From positions 376,001 to 440,000 of the forward strand of contig JAQFVV010000509.1 of the NCBI GenBank assembly GCA_028023455.1: DNA of 64,000 nt, in the 5' to 3' direction. The position numbers and the translations under genes were made by a program. Shown piece after piece: positions 52,739 to 64,000 of this stretch; the stretch's first letter is position 1, and each line of letters starts with the position of its first letter. Under the pieces are notes generated by a model that was not told the origin of the DNA, did not search any database, and saw only the letters and a list, made by a program, of their open reading frames with translations. Origin of the DNA: Epiperipatus broadwayi (lineage: Eukaryota > Onychophora > Udeonychophora > Euonychophora > Peripatidae).

Positions 52739-54336
52739 ATCTAAGTCAAACTTTTTCAGTTTAGTTATTTCTTTCATTTCTATGCATAGTTTATCTTTTT
52801 CATTATCAATTACTTCCAAAACCCACAAATGTTTTTTTGGTGTTATTCCTAAAAGCAAAAGACCTGTAATATATATTATATTTAGGGCACTGGGCATTCA
52901 TAGTTTTTTTTTATATTATCCTTAAAATTTTCTCATAAACAATTCATGTTCTGTATGTATAACAACTGTTATTGCTGATATCATTGAAAAATTTAATCCA
53001 AAAAAAAAAAATTATATGCCAATGAAAGTGAAATTATTAATGGACCTTCTCAACTATATGTATTTGTGCCTGTTGTGCAAATTTTTTATGACAAAAGAAT
53101 CATTTGATATTTTTATGGAAATATATGGACTTTAGAAAAATTTCTGTTATATAAATTATGTATGACTATATGGAGTGTGGCAATGAAAAACAGGCATTTG
53201 TAGCTAAATTGTTAACTAAATAGCATGAGTTGTCTTTGATAATAAAGTTCTTCATAATTTTACTATTCTAAGTATTAAACCAATTGCCATTTTTTTAAAA
53301 TTACTTTCAGAAATTAAAAATGATATAGACAGCTGACCATATTATATAGAAGCCTTTTGACTTTCTTGTCATAAGATTTTGAAATAATTTTCAATCCTCT
53401 GCCAAGAAATAAAACATTAACAATAAAAAGTGAGAGGAACTGATTGCTAGCTTTTTTTAAAAACTTTTTTGTTGATATAACAAACTGTTATAAGTTAAAT
53501 GAACCGAAAATTTCAAGTTCAAGATTAGCTTCTAATGTTTATGCTTTTCAAGATGTAACTTAAATTTGTATGAGATGAAATTAAAACTTGTGATTTCAAA
53601 TATTTTTCTACATGCAAAATTAAAAATCTTATCATTCATGTGATTTCAGTAAATGCACTTGAATATCCAATAGTTATTATTTGAATTTAAAAAGTTGTTT
53701 AGAAGTTTTCAAAATACATATATAAAGACAATTTTTTTATTATTTAATGCCCTAATTTATTTGATATTGAGAAAGCACAAGGAAATGTTCAGATTGAATG
53801 AAGTATATCGAAATTGATATTCACACTTTTATTGTTTTTACTATGTTATTTTGTTCAAATGCATATTTACATCGAGAATCTTTATTATTTTGGTAGTTAT
53901 ATATGTTTGTGATAATTATTGCTTAGCACAGAAATTAGAAGCCATTGTTAATAAAATAATATAAAAGCCGTTAAATTTTAACAAAAAATATTAAATCAGT
54001 ATTCTAATTTTTTTCTGTAACAAGATTTGTATTATGTTTGTATTAATGTATTGACGTATTTATTTGCAAAATATAAAGTTACGTTACAGATTTTATTATA
54101 TTTTTGTTTGCATAATTTGGCTTATTTCGTCAAACATAACTAGTTTCAAATTGCAAAATAAATAAAAGTATACTAATTATATAAATACTATTTAAAATTT
54201 TCATAAAATTAACTTGCCAACATTAAAGTATTTTTAAAGACATCAAAAATGGAAAAAAGTTTAATCCATTATGCTACTTTTTTATATATTTAAATAAATC
54301 TTATGATATAATGTAAAATAAAATATATATAACAGT

Positions 54337-54440
54337 AATCATCATCATATTTAACCATTATCGATCCACTGTATAATGAAGGTCTTCAAGTTTAATCCAT
54401 CTTATCTGATCTCTAGCCTCTCTTCCCCACATCACACCAG
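54337..54440 (-). mobile_element. RTE-type LINE 3'-end fragment
   Basis: ATCATCATCAT followed by CATTATCGATCCACTGTATA and ATGAAGGTCTTCAAG is the reverse complement of the usual RTE 3' end (an …AGACCTTCAT…CAGTGGAT… coding end followed by a GAT repeat tail). Truncated. Confidence 0.6.
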
Positions 54441-54480
54441 CACCGTAATAATTGTATATGTATAATAATATAGAAAAGCT

Positions 54481-54748
54481 CTTTTCGGCAAATTTCAATG
54501 TGTTGAAACTATTTTTCAGCTTCAATTTACATTGAATATATATAAAACATTAATTAATTTAATTAATACTTGGCGAATGCTAAATGAATGAAAAATTATA
54601 TAGTACACATTTATACAGGTTTTTTTTTTCTCTTTTTCTTGTACATATTGTAATAATAGGTTCTAGTTTATTTTACATTAAAGAAATAACTGTTGCTATG
54701 TATGCAATGTAAATTGAAGCTGTAAAATAGTTCCAACACATTGAAAAG
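54481..54748. repeat. Foldback element
   Basis: Arms 54481-54535 and 54705-54748 are inverted copies (TTTCAATGTGTTGAAACTA and CAGCTTCAATTTACATTG) around about 170 bp of AT-rich spacer. MITE-like, no TSD identified. Confidence 0.75.
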
Positions 54749-55236
54749 GACAAAAATCAATATTTGCTGATTATTGTTATTATATATATATATATTTATC
54801 GCTGTTATATAAAGATATTTTATTTTATATTATATCATATGATGTATTTTAAAGACACAAAATTAAAAATCTATTTTTGGACATTTTCTGATTTATGCTA
54901 TAGGGTACACTGTACACTAAAGTCCTCAAAGTTCCTATTTGTGTTTGATATCTTTCTAGCTACAAAAATTAATGTTTATTTAAATTTAAGTTGTGCGAGG
55001 ATGATTTAATAATAGAAGGTTTTTAATGAGAGTATTGTTGAATTATTATTACAAATTCATTTAATCTGGAAAAGTTCAGGAATTGAGAATGCTTGGCTAA
55101 CAATTTTTTTTACTGGTAATATATTTCATCTAGTTGTATTTTAGAAATAGTATATTTATTTTATTATTATTATTATTACCTTTTTTATAAGATTGATTGT
55201 GACTTGAAAAATTGTATAACTACTGTGAATCTTGAA

Positions 55237-55490
55237 ATGTTACATTCATCATCTTCAGCCATTATCAATTCAGTACAGAATGAAGATCTCTCCAAGTTTA
55301 ATCCTGTTTCTCTGATTCCTAGACTCCCTTTTCCACATCACACCAAAAAACTTCACTATTTCATCTTCTCATATGCAATCTCTTTCTAGATCTTTTACAT
55401 TCTCTTGGCATATAGTTTAAGGCTATAACTATCCATCTGTCATCAGTTCTTTCTAGCAATATGTCCTACCCAGTTCAATTACCGATATTA
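55237..55490 (-). mobile_element. RTE-type LINE 3'-end fragment, longer copy
   Basis: Begins with TTCATCATCTTCAGCCATTA and continues GATCTCTCCAAG, CCACATCACACC, then ATCTGTCATCAGTTCTTTC and AATATGTCCTACCCAGTTC. This order is the reverse complement of the C-terminal end of RTE LINEs (GGxxGACATATTG…GGGA…). The plus frame at 55204-55389 is a shadow of it. Confidence 0.6.
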
Positions 55491-55713
55491 AAAATATAAA
55501 ACAATCAGTCTATGTAAAGGGTGTGTTTAGAATTTTGGTCTCCTAGCTTTAAATTTGAATCTACATCACATCTAATTAACACAGTCAAAATAATAATAGT
55601 AATTATATGAAAGAAAGAATTTTGCTATTTTTAAAAACAATTGCTATAGTATTTTTTAAACTAAATAATAATATATTTGAAACTATTTAATTGATTTTTT
55701 TATTTATTTGCAG

Positions 55714-55788
55714 TTATGAGATCTTGAAAATGCTACAGCTGGTTTCCAGTAAAAAGTTAAACTATATATAAAGATTGTTAGTGTAAAG
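55714..55788 (+). other. MFAP1: Candidate non-coding 5'UTR exon of MFAP1
   Basis: A strong acceptor (TTTTTTTATTTATTTGCAG) and a good donor (AAAG before GTAAGA) bracket 75 bp. The MFAP1 coding exon has an acceptor 8 bp before its ATG, so at least one upstream exon is required. The segment has two short upstream frames (ATGAGATCTTGA and one of 13 codons), which would be unusual for a well-translated leader. Speculative without transcript data. Confidence 0.25.
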
Positions 55789-56435
55789 GTAAGAAATTGT
55801 TTTACTCCTAATTTTTTCTTTGTTTTTAATATTGCAAAGAGTACTCTCTACCTTTGTAGAGCCATGTAGGTTGAGTAGTGTACATCAGATTTATGAAATC
55901 TCTTTTACTATTCAAGCTTGAGCAGTATAAAGAAATAAAAGATGGCCTCTAGATGGATAAGTCCAACTTTGGAATCCTATTCTGCACTGCTAAAGATGAA
56001 AGTCAGAACCAGTCTGGAGATGGAAATTTTATAGCACTGTACCATCTGCTGTCCATTGATTGTTCAAGTTCATAGTAAATAGTTTTTGAAAGCACATAAA
56101 AAATTATGTGATATTGGTATTGTAACAAGAACTTGTGAAACAGAAAATTTAATCAGGTTCTATTTGCTTTCTTTTTGTTAAGAGGCCATTTGGATATGAT
56201 AGATATGTGTAAATGCTGTTTCACCCTCTGAAAATTATAATTACTTTTGATTTATTGTTCATTTTCAAATGCGTTGGAATTGCAACCACTTCCAACTAAG
56301 ATTCACATAAGTAATCAGTATTCTCCCAATATGAATTAAAAAACTTAATCCAAAATGCAAACAAATTTATAATGGCAAAGATGATAACTTCGATAAGGAA
56401 TTTGAGTTTGTATAGTTTCATCAAGTGATTGGTTA

Positions 56436-56979
56436 AACAGGCAAAATTTGATTATTTATATTGCCACACACAGCAAGCTAGAGTAATCAGTGGATGCCAG
56501 AAGGCTTGTGCATAAAATCCCTATCTAGTGCCTCCTCATCCAATATCCCCAGACTAGTTTCTGGCTTGTGGCCTTCGTCAGTGAGGAGCCTTGGATCTGA
56601 GAGCACTGCATCTAGATCTTAGGATCTAATGCAACCCTCCAGCAGCCACCTTTTATCTCCACTTAACTACAAAACTATGAGTCTTAAACTGAAAACACCT
56701 TAATATTTTCAATTCAAGCCCATCAGCTTATATAGTCATATAGGTCTGAACTCAGTTCAGTACCCATACATTTTGGTGTCTTTGGTTCTTTAATAACCAT
56801 AGCCACCACTATCCTATTAGGCAGGATTGGTTTTAAGCCAATAACCATCACATGATCACCATTTCTTATGCTTGCTTATAACTTATTAAACAGGCAAAAC
56901 TCACTATATGTATTGCCGCACACAGCAAGCTTCTGGCATCCATTGATTACTCTAGCTTGCTGTGTGTGGCAATGTGTCA
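56436..56979 (-). mobile_element. Ribozyme-bearing foldback element with 39-bp TIRs
   Basis: TIRs 56460-56498 and 56935-56973 are perfect inverted repeats apart from one base (ATTGCCACACACAGCAAG, then AGAGTAATCA and GGATGCC). The whole is flanked by near-identical 12-bp direct repeats AAGTGATTGGTT and AAATGATTGGTT (about 56424 and 56980). It contains a hammerhead fold at 56538-56596 and a nested family end at 56845-56920 (CACATGATCACC…GGCAAAACTC). No protein is coded. Confidence 0.75.
56538..56596 (-). ncRNA. Type I hammerhead ribozyme candidate, copy 3
   Basis: Minus strand: ATCCAA/TTGGAT outer stem I, GGC/TA internal loop, TCCTCA/TGGGGA inner stem I, CTGACGA, stem II GGC-CACAA-GCC, GAAA, stem III AC-TA-GT, cleavage C at forward 56552. 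All invariant core positions are present and stem I is fully paired. Stem III has only two pairs and an ACTAGT palindrome, as in hammerheads that work better as dimers. Stem II opens with an A-A mismatch. Confidence 0.75.
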
Positions 56980-56999
56980 AATGATTGGTTCCCAAGAAA

Positions 57000-59293
57000 A
57001 TGTAAAAGTGATTCAATTTGCTGTAAGTAAAATTAAAATAAAGATAATAATTTGATTGCTATTCGCTCTGAAGTAATCAATTATTAAGAGAATACAAGTA
57101 ATTAAGAATTGGATCAAATGATTATGAAGATAGTAAACATTCTAATAGGAAATGCTACTTGAGTTTGAACTGTGCATTAACAAAGAAAATAAGGTTATAA
57201 AATGCTAAAATAGTAAAAGAGATTGTAATATTTGGTTTACAAGTACTATACATTTTACAAGCATTTAATGATCATCTTTTGATAAATTTTTATTAATGAT
57301 TATTAATAATCATTAGGTTAGAGATTATTTCATTATTTATAGCCCTGATATTGACTTAAACTCTTTTAAAGAGAGTATATCTTTTTAGTAAATAGAAATG
57401 CATGGCTTTATTAACTTAATCTCTTGAATTGATAAATTTAATGTCATTCAGATATTTCGAATAACTATGAACCCTCACGTTTCTATGTAGGTAATCAAGG
57501 TTCAATAGTAACTAATTTTACTGACTGAAATGCATGCATATTATGATCTAAAATATGTCCTGAATGTAAATAATAAATTCTACATCATATGAATATTCAA
57601 ATAATCTATAGCACTTCTTAATCTACTTTTTTCTATAGAAATCTTGTTTTAGTTCATTGAATTCGCATATAAATCAATAAATATTACAGGTTTTCCTACA
57701 TTTTGACCACTTTTATATGGTAGTTATCAAAGTATCTAAAATACACCAAAATAAAATTTGAAATCAATGAAAAATCTATTTTATACTGTATATCTTTCTA
57801 TTCATATGATTTGATGAGCATATGAATAATTTATGACATCAAATATGTAACGCTGAAAATATAAACCTATTCACAGAACAAACAAGTCTGAATATGGAAT
57901 TAAGATAATTCAGAAGCCAGATTTCCAAAGAATCAGTTAAATGGGCTTATAAATAATGTCCATCTTTTGTTTTATTACTTCATTTAAATGAATCTTCGGG
58001 AATCTAGCTTGAGAAATATCTTAGTAATATATTTGGATTTGTTTGTTCCCTGAATAGTCTTTTTATTCTTTTAACTTTATATTCTTGGATAAATCGATAT
58101 ATAGAATAGATCTTTCATTGATTTCATTTTAGTGTATTTTAGGTACTTTAATAATGTCATCAGTTTAAAAAGTTTGAAATGTAGGAAAATATTATTTATT
58201 TGTTTAAATATTTGAATTCAATAAATTAAAGCAATATTTGTAAAGAAAAATATGGATTAGAAAGAGTTAGAAATTATTTATAAAAGCTAGCTTACGTTTG
58301 GAATTAGAATTAAATTTTGGGAGTTTTAAATTTTATTTTATTACTATGCAACTGTTAATTCGTAGTACAATTACAGATCTTTAATCTGTGCGAACATTAA
58401 ATATGGAATGATTTAAAAATTAGTGTAACACGATTGAATTATTGTAAAAATCTTTAGTTTGGACGTGAAAATATGGGCATGTAAGTGAAGGAGTATTTAC
58501 CTTAGCAATGACGTTTTTCTTGCAGCTGGTTCTGTTAGAAATCTCTTGAATTGTGACATATATAAAATATGATGTTTACTTGGAGTTAAGCAATATTTGA
58601 TCATGAAAGTGACAGTTAAAAACAAAGAATCTCATTCAGTTAAATGAATTTTTTCGAACTTTTGTCAGCTGATAATCAGTTTGTGAGCCTGATCTCTTCA
58701 GTTCCGTGCTTTCTGAATTATGCACGACATTCATAGAATATGATAGGCAAATAACTTTTTACTTTCTTTGGAAGGAATAACTTGTACATATTATTTTAAC
58801 AAGTATTCAAAATTAAATCACAGCTGATACTTCTGCCTGTTACAGTCGCAAAAAAACATTGACAAAAAAATACTGAAGTTGTTATGAACTGTGAGATATC
58901 GCTTAATTTCATGGTTAGAAGTAAAAAAGAAAAGAAAAGTTAAATATATTTTAGGAGTAGGATTTGGAAATTGCATCAGCGATGGGATAAACTACCAGCA
59001 GTGATGATTAAATATTATTGGATAGTATACCCTGTTGCTTAATTATTTTCATCTGTCTTCAGGTTTATTCAGAACGTAAGATCTGCGCATTATTAGGAAA
59101 AAGTTAACTGATTTTATTTTTTAATTAATAGAAAGCTTTCAATATTCTTTTCAGTGTAAATGAATTAAGGTTGATGGATGTTTAATTATTGCGATATTGA
59201 ATCTTAGCATTTATCTGTTAGCTTTATGGAGCTATTCATTGTTTGGATGTGCGGAGTAATCAATCATTATAACTTACAGAGAGCAGGAAAGTC
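57000..59293. other. AT-rich intergenic or MFAP1 5' intron sequence
   Basis: I see no recognisable element or coding sequence here apart from short inverted AT motifs (TTATTAATGATTATTAATAA at 57290). Confidence 0.4.
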
Positions 59294-59301
59294 ATCTAAG
59301 C

Positions 59302-59856
59302 CGGTGGTCTTCAACCCGCGAACTGGTGCCGGGCCGCAGAAGTTTTTTACCGGTCCGCCGGTAGATTGGCAGGAAAAGTTGTAATAACAAAATAATAAGA
59401 GTTTAAACTTTTAATTAATATAAACAATTTTTATTTATTTTTTCATCTCATTTTTACCCAATTAAAAAAAAAGAAACAGAACGAAAACAAAATCTAATCA
59501 ATCATACATAAATTAATTTGTATTTCTAGTTATCACAGATGTTTATTGGGGGGGGGGGCAGGGATAGAATTAAATTTTTTATTACTTTTCTAAAAAAATT
59601 CAAAATTTAAAAAAAAAAGTTTTTTATTATACAAACTCCATATATATATATATAATTGCATTTTGTATATTTAACATTGTAGTTTTGATCATTTATAACA
59701 ATTATGCTCATCTAAGGCTACACAGTTTACATCTTTAAGAAAATTTATCTATAGACTTCTACCGGTCCACGAAACCTTATTCTTATTTTTGCCGGTCCGC
59801 GAAACCTTATCCTTATTTTTACCGGTCTGCAGGTGTGAAAAGGTTGAAGACCACTA
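59302..59856. mobile_element. Non-autonomous hAT element, copy 2 of family 1
   Basis: Ends CGGTGGTCTTCAACC and GGTTGAAGACCACTA, perfect 8-bp target duplication ATCTAAGC (59294-59301, 59857-59864). 555 bp and homologous to 16829-17349 in reverse, including the G/C homopolymer and the poorly AT-rich subterminal blocks. GTCCGCGAAACCTTATCC is duplicated near the right end, accounting for the extra length. Confidence 0.92.
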
Positions 59857-59869
59857 ATCTAAGCTGATG

Positions 59870-60980
59870 GCACTGGTTTGACTTCACAAAAGAGATCCTT
59901 TTCAGAAATAGTCTCTCAATAAATATATAAAAAGTTTGAAATCTTTTTTTTGAAAGATTGGGGTTGTATTCCCAATCCATCTCCAGAACAGCACTGAATA
60001 TAACTTTTACAATAATAGAATGAAACATAATCCTTCCCTGTGCTATTTAAAAATTATCTTAGCCTAACTTATTTTTTTTATTTATTTAAGATTTAAATTA
60101 ATTTCTAGAAATAACTTCCTTGAAAAAGTGGCTAACACTACTTGACTTGTGTATGATACAAATGTTTTACAGACAGGTTCCTTAGTGCAAGCATATTCTA
60201 CCTGAGAGACTCACCTAGTGGAGTCCACATTAAATTTCTGGATACTTAAAATTACTATATGAGAAATATTACTAGCGTACTTAGTTTTATCAGCTTTACT
60301 CTTTTACATATGTCTCCATGGGATTTCTGAATAGAAGTTACCTGGCAGAAAGTGTATAAAAAGCTATTATGTTGATTTTGCTTTTATCACATAAAACTCG
60401 CATCAAATCAAAATCATTTCATTGGATTTTTAACCATAAATCTGCAACTAAACAATTATATCATTAAAAATGAACTTACGAGATTTCGAAAAAAAATTTT
60501 TTTTTCAAGATCCAACAGTAAAGCCAACAAGATTTAATCTAGATATTACTGGAATTTCATCAACAGGTTCAAGAAAACTCATGATCATTGTGTTTATTGG
60601 TTTTATAAATGAAATTTAACAGCCAAGTATTTGTCGTGTGAAAAAATGCGAACTATCAATCATCTTAGTTAATGACTGTGGATCTATAATTACTGTGACA
60701 GAAATGAAGGATTTAAGCAGCCAATGAATTTATCTTCTGATTAAAATCTCTACAGGTTTCTTTATGATATTTTATTAATAGTTTAATAGATTTACAAAAA
60801 AGAATATATGCTTCCTAAATAAATAATAATAAACTTATTTTACACGAGAGAGAGAGAACTTTATTTATATCTTTAAATCTTTTTTTTGAATGTTATTATA
60901 TTCCCAGTTTGAAAGATTATTATTTGTATTAATATTTTATTAACATTGTAAATTTATATTTGTCAAAAGGTCCGTTATTT
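59870..60980. other. Sequence upstream of MFAP1 exon
   Basis: AT-rich, with a (GA)n tract at about 60847-60857. No gene seen; the frame at 59819-60028 overlaps the hAT end and is a shadow. Confidence 0.4.
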
Positions 60981-60994
60981 TTGCTTTATTTCAG
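60981..60994 (+). other. MFAP1: 3' splice site before MFAP1 start codon
   Basis: TTGCTTTATTTCAG is a good pyrimidine tract with AG, ending 8 bp before the ATG (ATTTCAAA ATG). It implies a spliced 5'UTR. It is not needed for frame. Confidence 0.6.
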
Positions 60995-61002
60995 ATTTCA
61001 AA

Positions 61003-61075
61003 ATGAATTCAGCATTAGCGAAGGCTTTTCTCATCCACTCAACAGCTGGAGCTATTCCAATTAGAAATGAAAAGG
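61003..61075 (+). CDS. MFAP1: MFAP1 coding exon 1 (partial gene)
   Basis: Codes 24 residues plus one base: MNSALAKAF, then IHSTAGAIPIRNEK. In animal MFAP1 the N-terminus contains the conserved IQSTAGAVPVRNEKG block, and the match here (STAGAxPxRNEKG) is distinctive. The exon ends G before GTAAGT. MFAP1, despite its name, is a nuclear spliceosome B-complex protein that binds Prp38. The acidic and coiled-coil remainder lies beyond the window; I found no second exon before 64000. The call rests on one short exon. Confidence 0.8.
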
Positions 61076-61903
61076 GTAAGTAATAGTAAAACAGAATTTT
61101 GAATAGATACTAAAATTATTGTTTGGATTGACTTTTTTTTTTTTTAAAAAAAAAAAGAAAGATTACTATAATGATGCTAAACCAATGTGGCGGTTTTTTT
61201 TTTCTTTTACTGCCATTAATATTCTACAATTTGTTTTACAATGTGTAATTTTAAAAAACAAAATGGCTGCAAAATTTACTGGATAATAAACTCCACTTTG
61301 ATCATTTTGATTTCACTGTATTATCTTTAAGTAATAGTATTTCACTATTTATTTCATAGTCTTTATCGTAAACTAGTAATCCGAGTGTTAGATAGTAGCG
61401 CTACGTTCACATACCTGAATTGATTTTTAATTATTCATCTTCATCAGTAAGGAATTTTGGATTTGCAACTACATATGTGGCAGCCACCTTTAATGTCTTA
61501 TATGTTATTAAACAATGTCCCAAGGTTTTGAAACCAAATCAGTTTTGTTTGTATAGTTGTACAGATCTGGTACCAGTAACTATAAATTTTAATCATCTCA
61601 GTTTTATATTTATTATGTGCATCTTTCACTGTTTGACTTAGCTGGTATATGCAAAACGTCACATAACTTTCATCATTTATCTTCAGCATAGGCTTTTAAG
61701 GATAGTGAATATTTATTTTATTTAATCTATTTCAGAGCCATCTATCATAAGAATGCAATAGGTAGATTTTCAGTAGAGTAAGTAGAATAAATTACCATTG
61801 CATATGATGTGAGCTGAGTAAGTTATATGATACACTGGTATAAAATAAACGATAAATTCATTGAAGGTATAAAAATTAACTTTTTATAATTATGATTAGA
61901 TTG
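61076..61903 (+). other. MFAP1: MFAP1 intron 1, first part
   Basis: Begins GTAAGT. Contains a T-run meeting an A-run at about 61131-61156. Overlapping frames at 61420-61689 on both strands have no domain. Nothing else seen. Confidence 0.6.
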
Positions 61904-64000
61904 TGTAACGAGCACAGACGTTCGTTACATTGTTTTTTTTTTATATTTATTAAACATGAAAGTAAATTAAAAAGTTCGCATTTAAAAATTTTCTTTAAGA
62001 ATTAAAAATTGAAATTAAATATCATCTTAAACTCGTATATATTAAATCGCACAGATAAAAAAAAAAAAATTATTAAAATAAAACTGTATTAAAAATAGAA
62101 AAGGTATTTTAAAAACAAAAACTTAAAAAGATTTAGAGATAAAAATATATATTTGATTTGGAAAACAGGTTAATTAATCAGAAATGGAAATGATTGTTAA
62201 TTAGTTAAATGTAAACCAGCCTTGGGCATTTAAATGTAAAAACATCGGTCAGATAGAAAAACAATAGAAACAAATAGCCAATGAAAGAAATCCATCGGGA
62301 AATCGGACCTCAGCGAAAGGATCATCACATCGATGACATAATGCCAAGTCAATCCTTCGAATACGTATAAAAGGAAAATTTGGAAATTATTAATTAGTGA
62401 GTTAATGATTATTTACGATGTGACAGATATGTGGTAGTGCGGAAGTGAAGGAGAAGGGATTGAAGGACGCACGTTCAATCCCTTCAGTTGTTATAAAATG
62501 GAAAAATGAAACATCGCTTTTCTTATATTCAGAGGACCACAGGATCATCGGGAAATTTAACGCTGGATTTCAAACGGCAAGCAACTGTAAAAGATGAACA
62601 TTTTAAACCGTAAGAACTTTATAAATAATGAACATTAAATTAAAACTTTCCAAATTTAAATGATTGCAATATTATCCTATCTGACCAACTCAATTTATTA
62701 ATAATGTTATTTGATGTATTTCCTTTTTTTTATATATATGTAAAATCATTTCCATTTATTTATTTTTTTATTCTTTAAGTTTTTATCATGATTTTTTTTT
62801 GTTTTTCGTTAAATTAATTATATAAATGTTAAACTTAAGTCGGGCGTGAATGGCTGTATAGATTTGTAAAGTTATATTAGGGGAGGGTAATCTTAGGTTA
62901 TTTGTTTCGTGGTTAAATTGGGTCAATGGATTGGATATATTGGTGTGATTAGTAGATGTAATATTGATTCGCTACGGGCAGAATCGCTTCATACGCCGCA
63001 CACTCCCGTTTTGCCTAGGGAAGGAATTATAAGACGCAGAGCGCAGTTCCTTTCTATGGAGTTTTTTTTTATTGTTCTTCTCGTTGGATAGAAGTAATAT
63101 TCCTATCTAATGAAAGTCAATATCTTCTCTTAATCTTTTTGGTGCTGCCGTATTCCGTATTACATTGAATACATCGATGTATCAGATGAATTGATGCCAG
63201 TTTGACTACGAATTTTAGCCTAAGGTTAAATAGGGATATAATGTTTATTTTCAAAAGCAAATTTATCTGGTCTATTCATACTCGACCCTAAATAAAAATG
63301 CATTAAATTTAAGTTGTTTATAGACGCTTGCATGGATTGTTTATTGGTTAACTATGTTTTGCGTTTCCATATTTGATCAAAATATATAGACATTCGATAA
63401 ATAATGATACCTTATGGTGAGTATCTAAAATGTATTTATTCGGATGTCTTTTAAGTTATTGGTGACAATGCAAGTATCTTATGGTGAATACTATTGGGTT
63501 ACGTATAAATTTCCCTCCGCAATTGTCAGTAATCAATAATTTTGTATTTTGATCGTTTATGTTTACTTTGAAATGTTTTTGACCATGAAATCTATGTAAC
63601 CGATCTATATTCAACATTATAAACAAGCTTTCATAAATTTATCTGTGCGAACTTAATTAAAATGTAAAATTAGAATATAATAGTAATTAAATGTAAATTA
63701 AAGTCAAAAATCAAAGTTAAAATAATGTTAAATGTTAAAAGGTAAAACTAATACTAAAATAATTTTAAATCTTATATATATGTGCATAAATAAATGTTTG
63801 TATGCTAATTACTGGCAGTGGCTTATTTTATTTATTTTTTAATGTGGAAATCTAATTAGATAAGATATGATATTATTAAATCTCTGCTACTCCCTGAGCT
63901 AGTGACATGGGCTAACGACCGGAACCAAAATATTTAAAAAAAAAAATTTTTTTTTTTTTGACTTACGTATCTGCCTACTTTATAAATTTTTCTAGGTTCA
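61904..64000 (+). mobile_element. Third LTR copy, divergent and cut by the window edge
   Basis: Starts with the family terminus and hairpin (TGTAACGA…TCGTTACA) and has a TATA-like CGTATAAAAGGAAA near 62364. Block B (AAGTCGGGCGTGAATGGC at 62838) is followed by block A (TTTATAGACGCTTGCATGG at 63318), the reverse of the order in elements 1 and 2. The right side ends in TAAATTTTTCTAGGTT, which in element 2 lies about 80 bp before the LTR end, so the window cuts it just short. It sits in MFAP1 intron 1 in sense orientation. Confidence 0.8.

Overview
This is an AT-rich (by eye roughly three quarters A+T) piece of an animal nuclear genome with long introns and dense transposable elements. Two genes lie head to head. 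The first runs on the minus strand from about 49.9 kb off the left edge. It encodes a Myt1-type (PKMYT1) Cdk1-inhibitory kinase, and eight consecutive coding exons can be read with intact splice phases. The second runs on the plus strand. Its first coding exon, at 61.0 kb, matches the N-terminus of MFAP1, a spliceosome-associated protein, and the rest lies beyond the right edge. The wording of the kinase ([24 protein letters not shown]) is general metazoan. An arthropod, possibly a chelicerate, is my guess for the host, but this is weakly supported.

Layout. 1-3719: unfinished Myt1 intron 8 with a palindromic repeat carrying a hammerhead-ribozyme fold. 3720-27863: Myt1 exons 8 to 2. Their introns hold a 4.8-kb LTR element (10145-14960), a hAT element (16829-17349), LINE relics, a retroposed tRNA-like SINE (18865-18958) and a TIR element with a hammerhead core (19390-19685). 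27864-49854: the 22-kb intron 1, with a tandem array, a long-arm foldback (38457-38868), a second LTR element (39481-44309), an RTE-like LINE relic and a complete but dead Tigger/pogo element (45692-47994). 49927-60994: the intergenic/5' region, with YY1-like motifs, two hAT elements, RTE tails, a 540-bp foldback with another hammerhead, and a candidate MFAP1 5'UTR exon. 61003-61075: MFAP1 exon 1, followed by an intron holding a third, divergent LTR copy (61904 to the edge).

Most interesting material. (a) A recurring element family carries type I hammerhead ribozyme folds. Two differently terminated copies (19.5 kb and 56.5 kb) share the inner stem I and the internal loop but have different, fully compensated outer stem I sequences. 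Both lie between terminal inverted repeats. (b) A non-coding LTR retrotransposon family has 2.1-kb LTRs and only 0.6-0.7 kb of interior. It keeps a hairpin at the LTR terminus whose loop changes while the arms stay, and one copy has two LTR blocks in swapped order.

The two genes probably share a divergent regulatory region around 50-51.2 kb. Myt1 holds Cdk1 inactive before mitosis, and MFAP1 acts in pre-mRNA splicing. Nothing in the sequence shows that the two are co-regulated beyond their arrangement.
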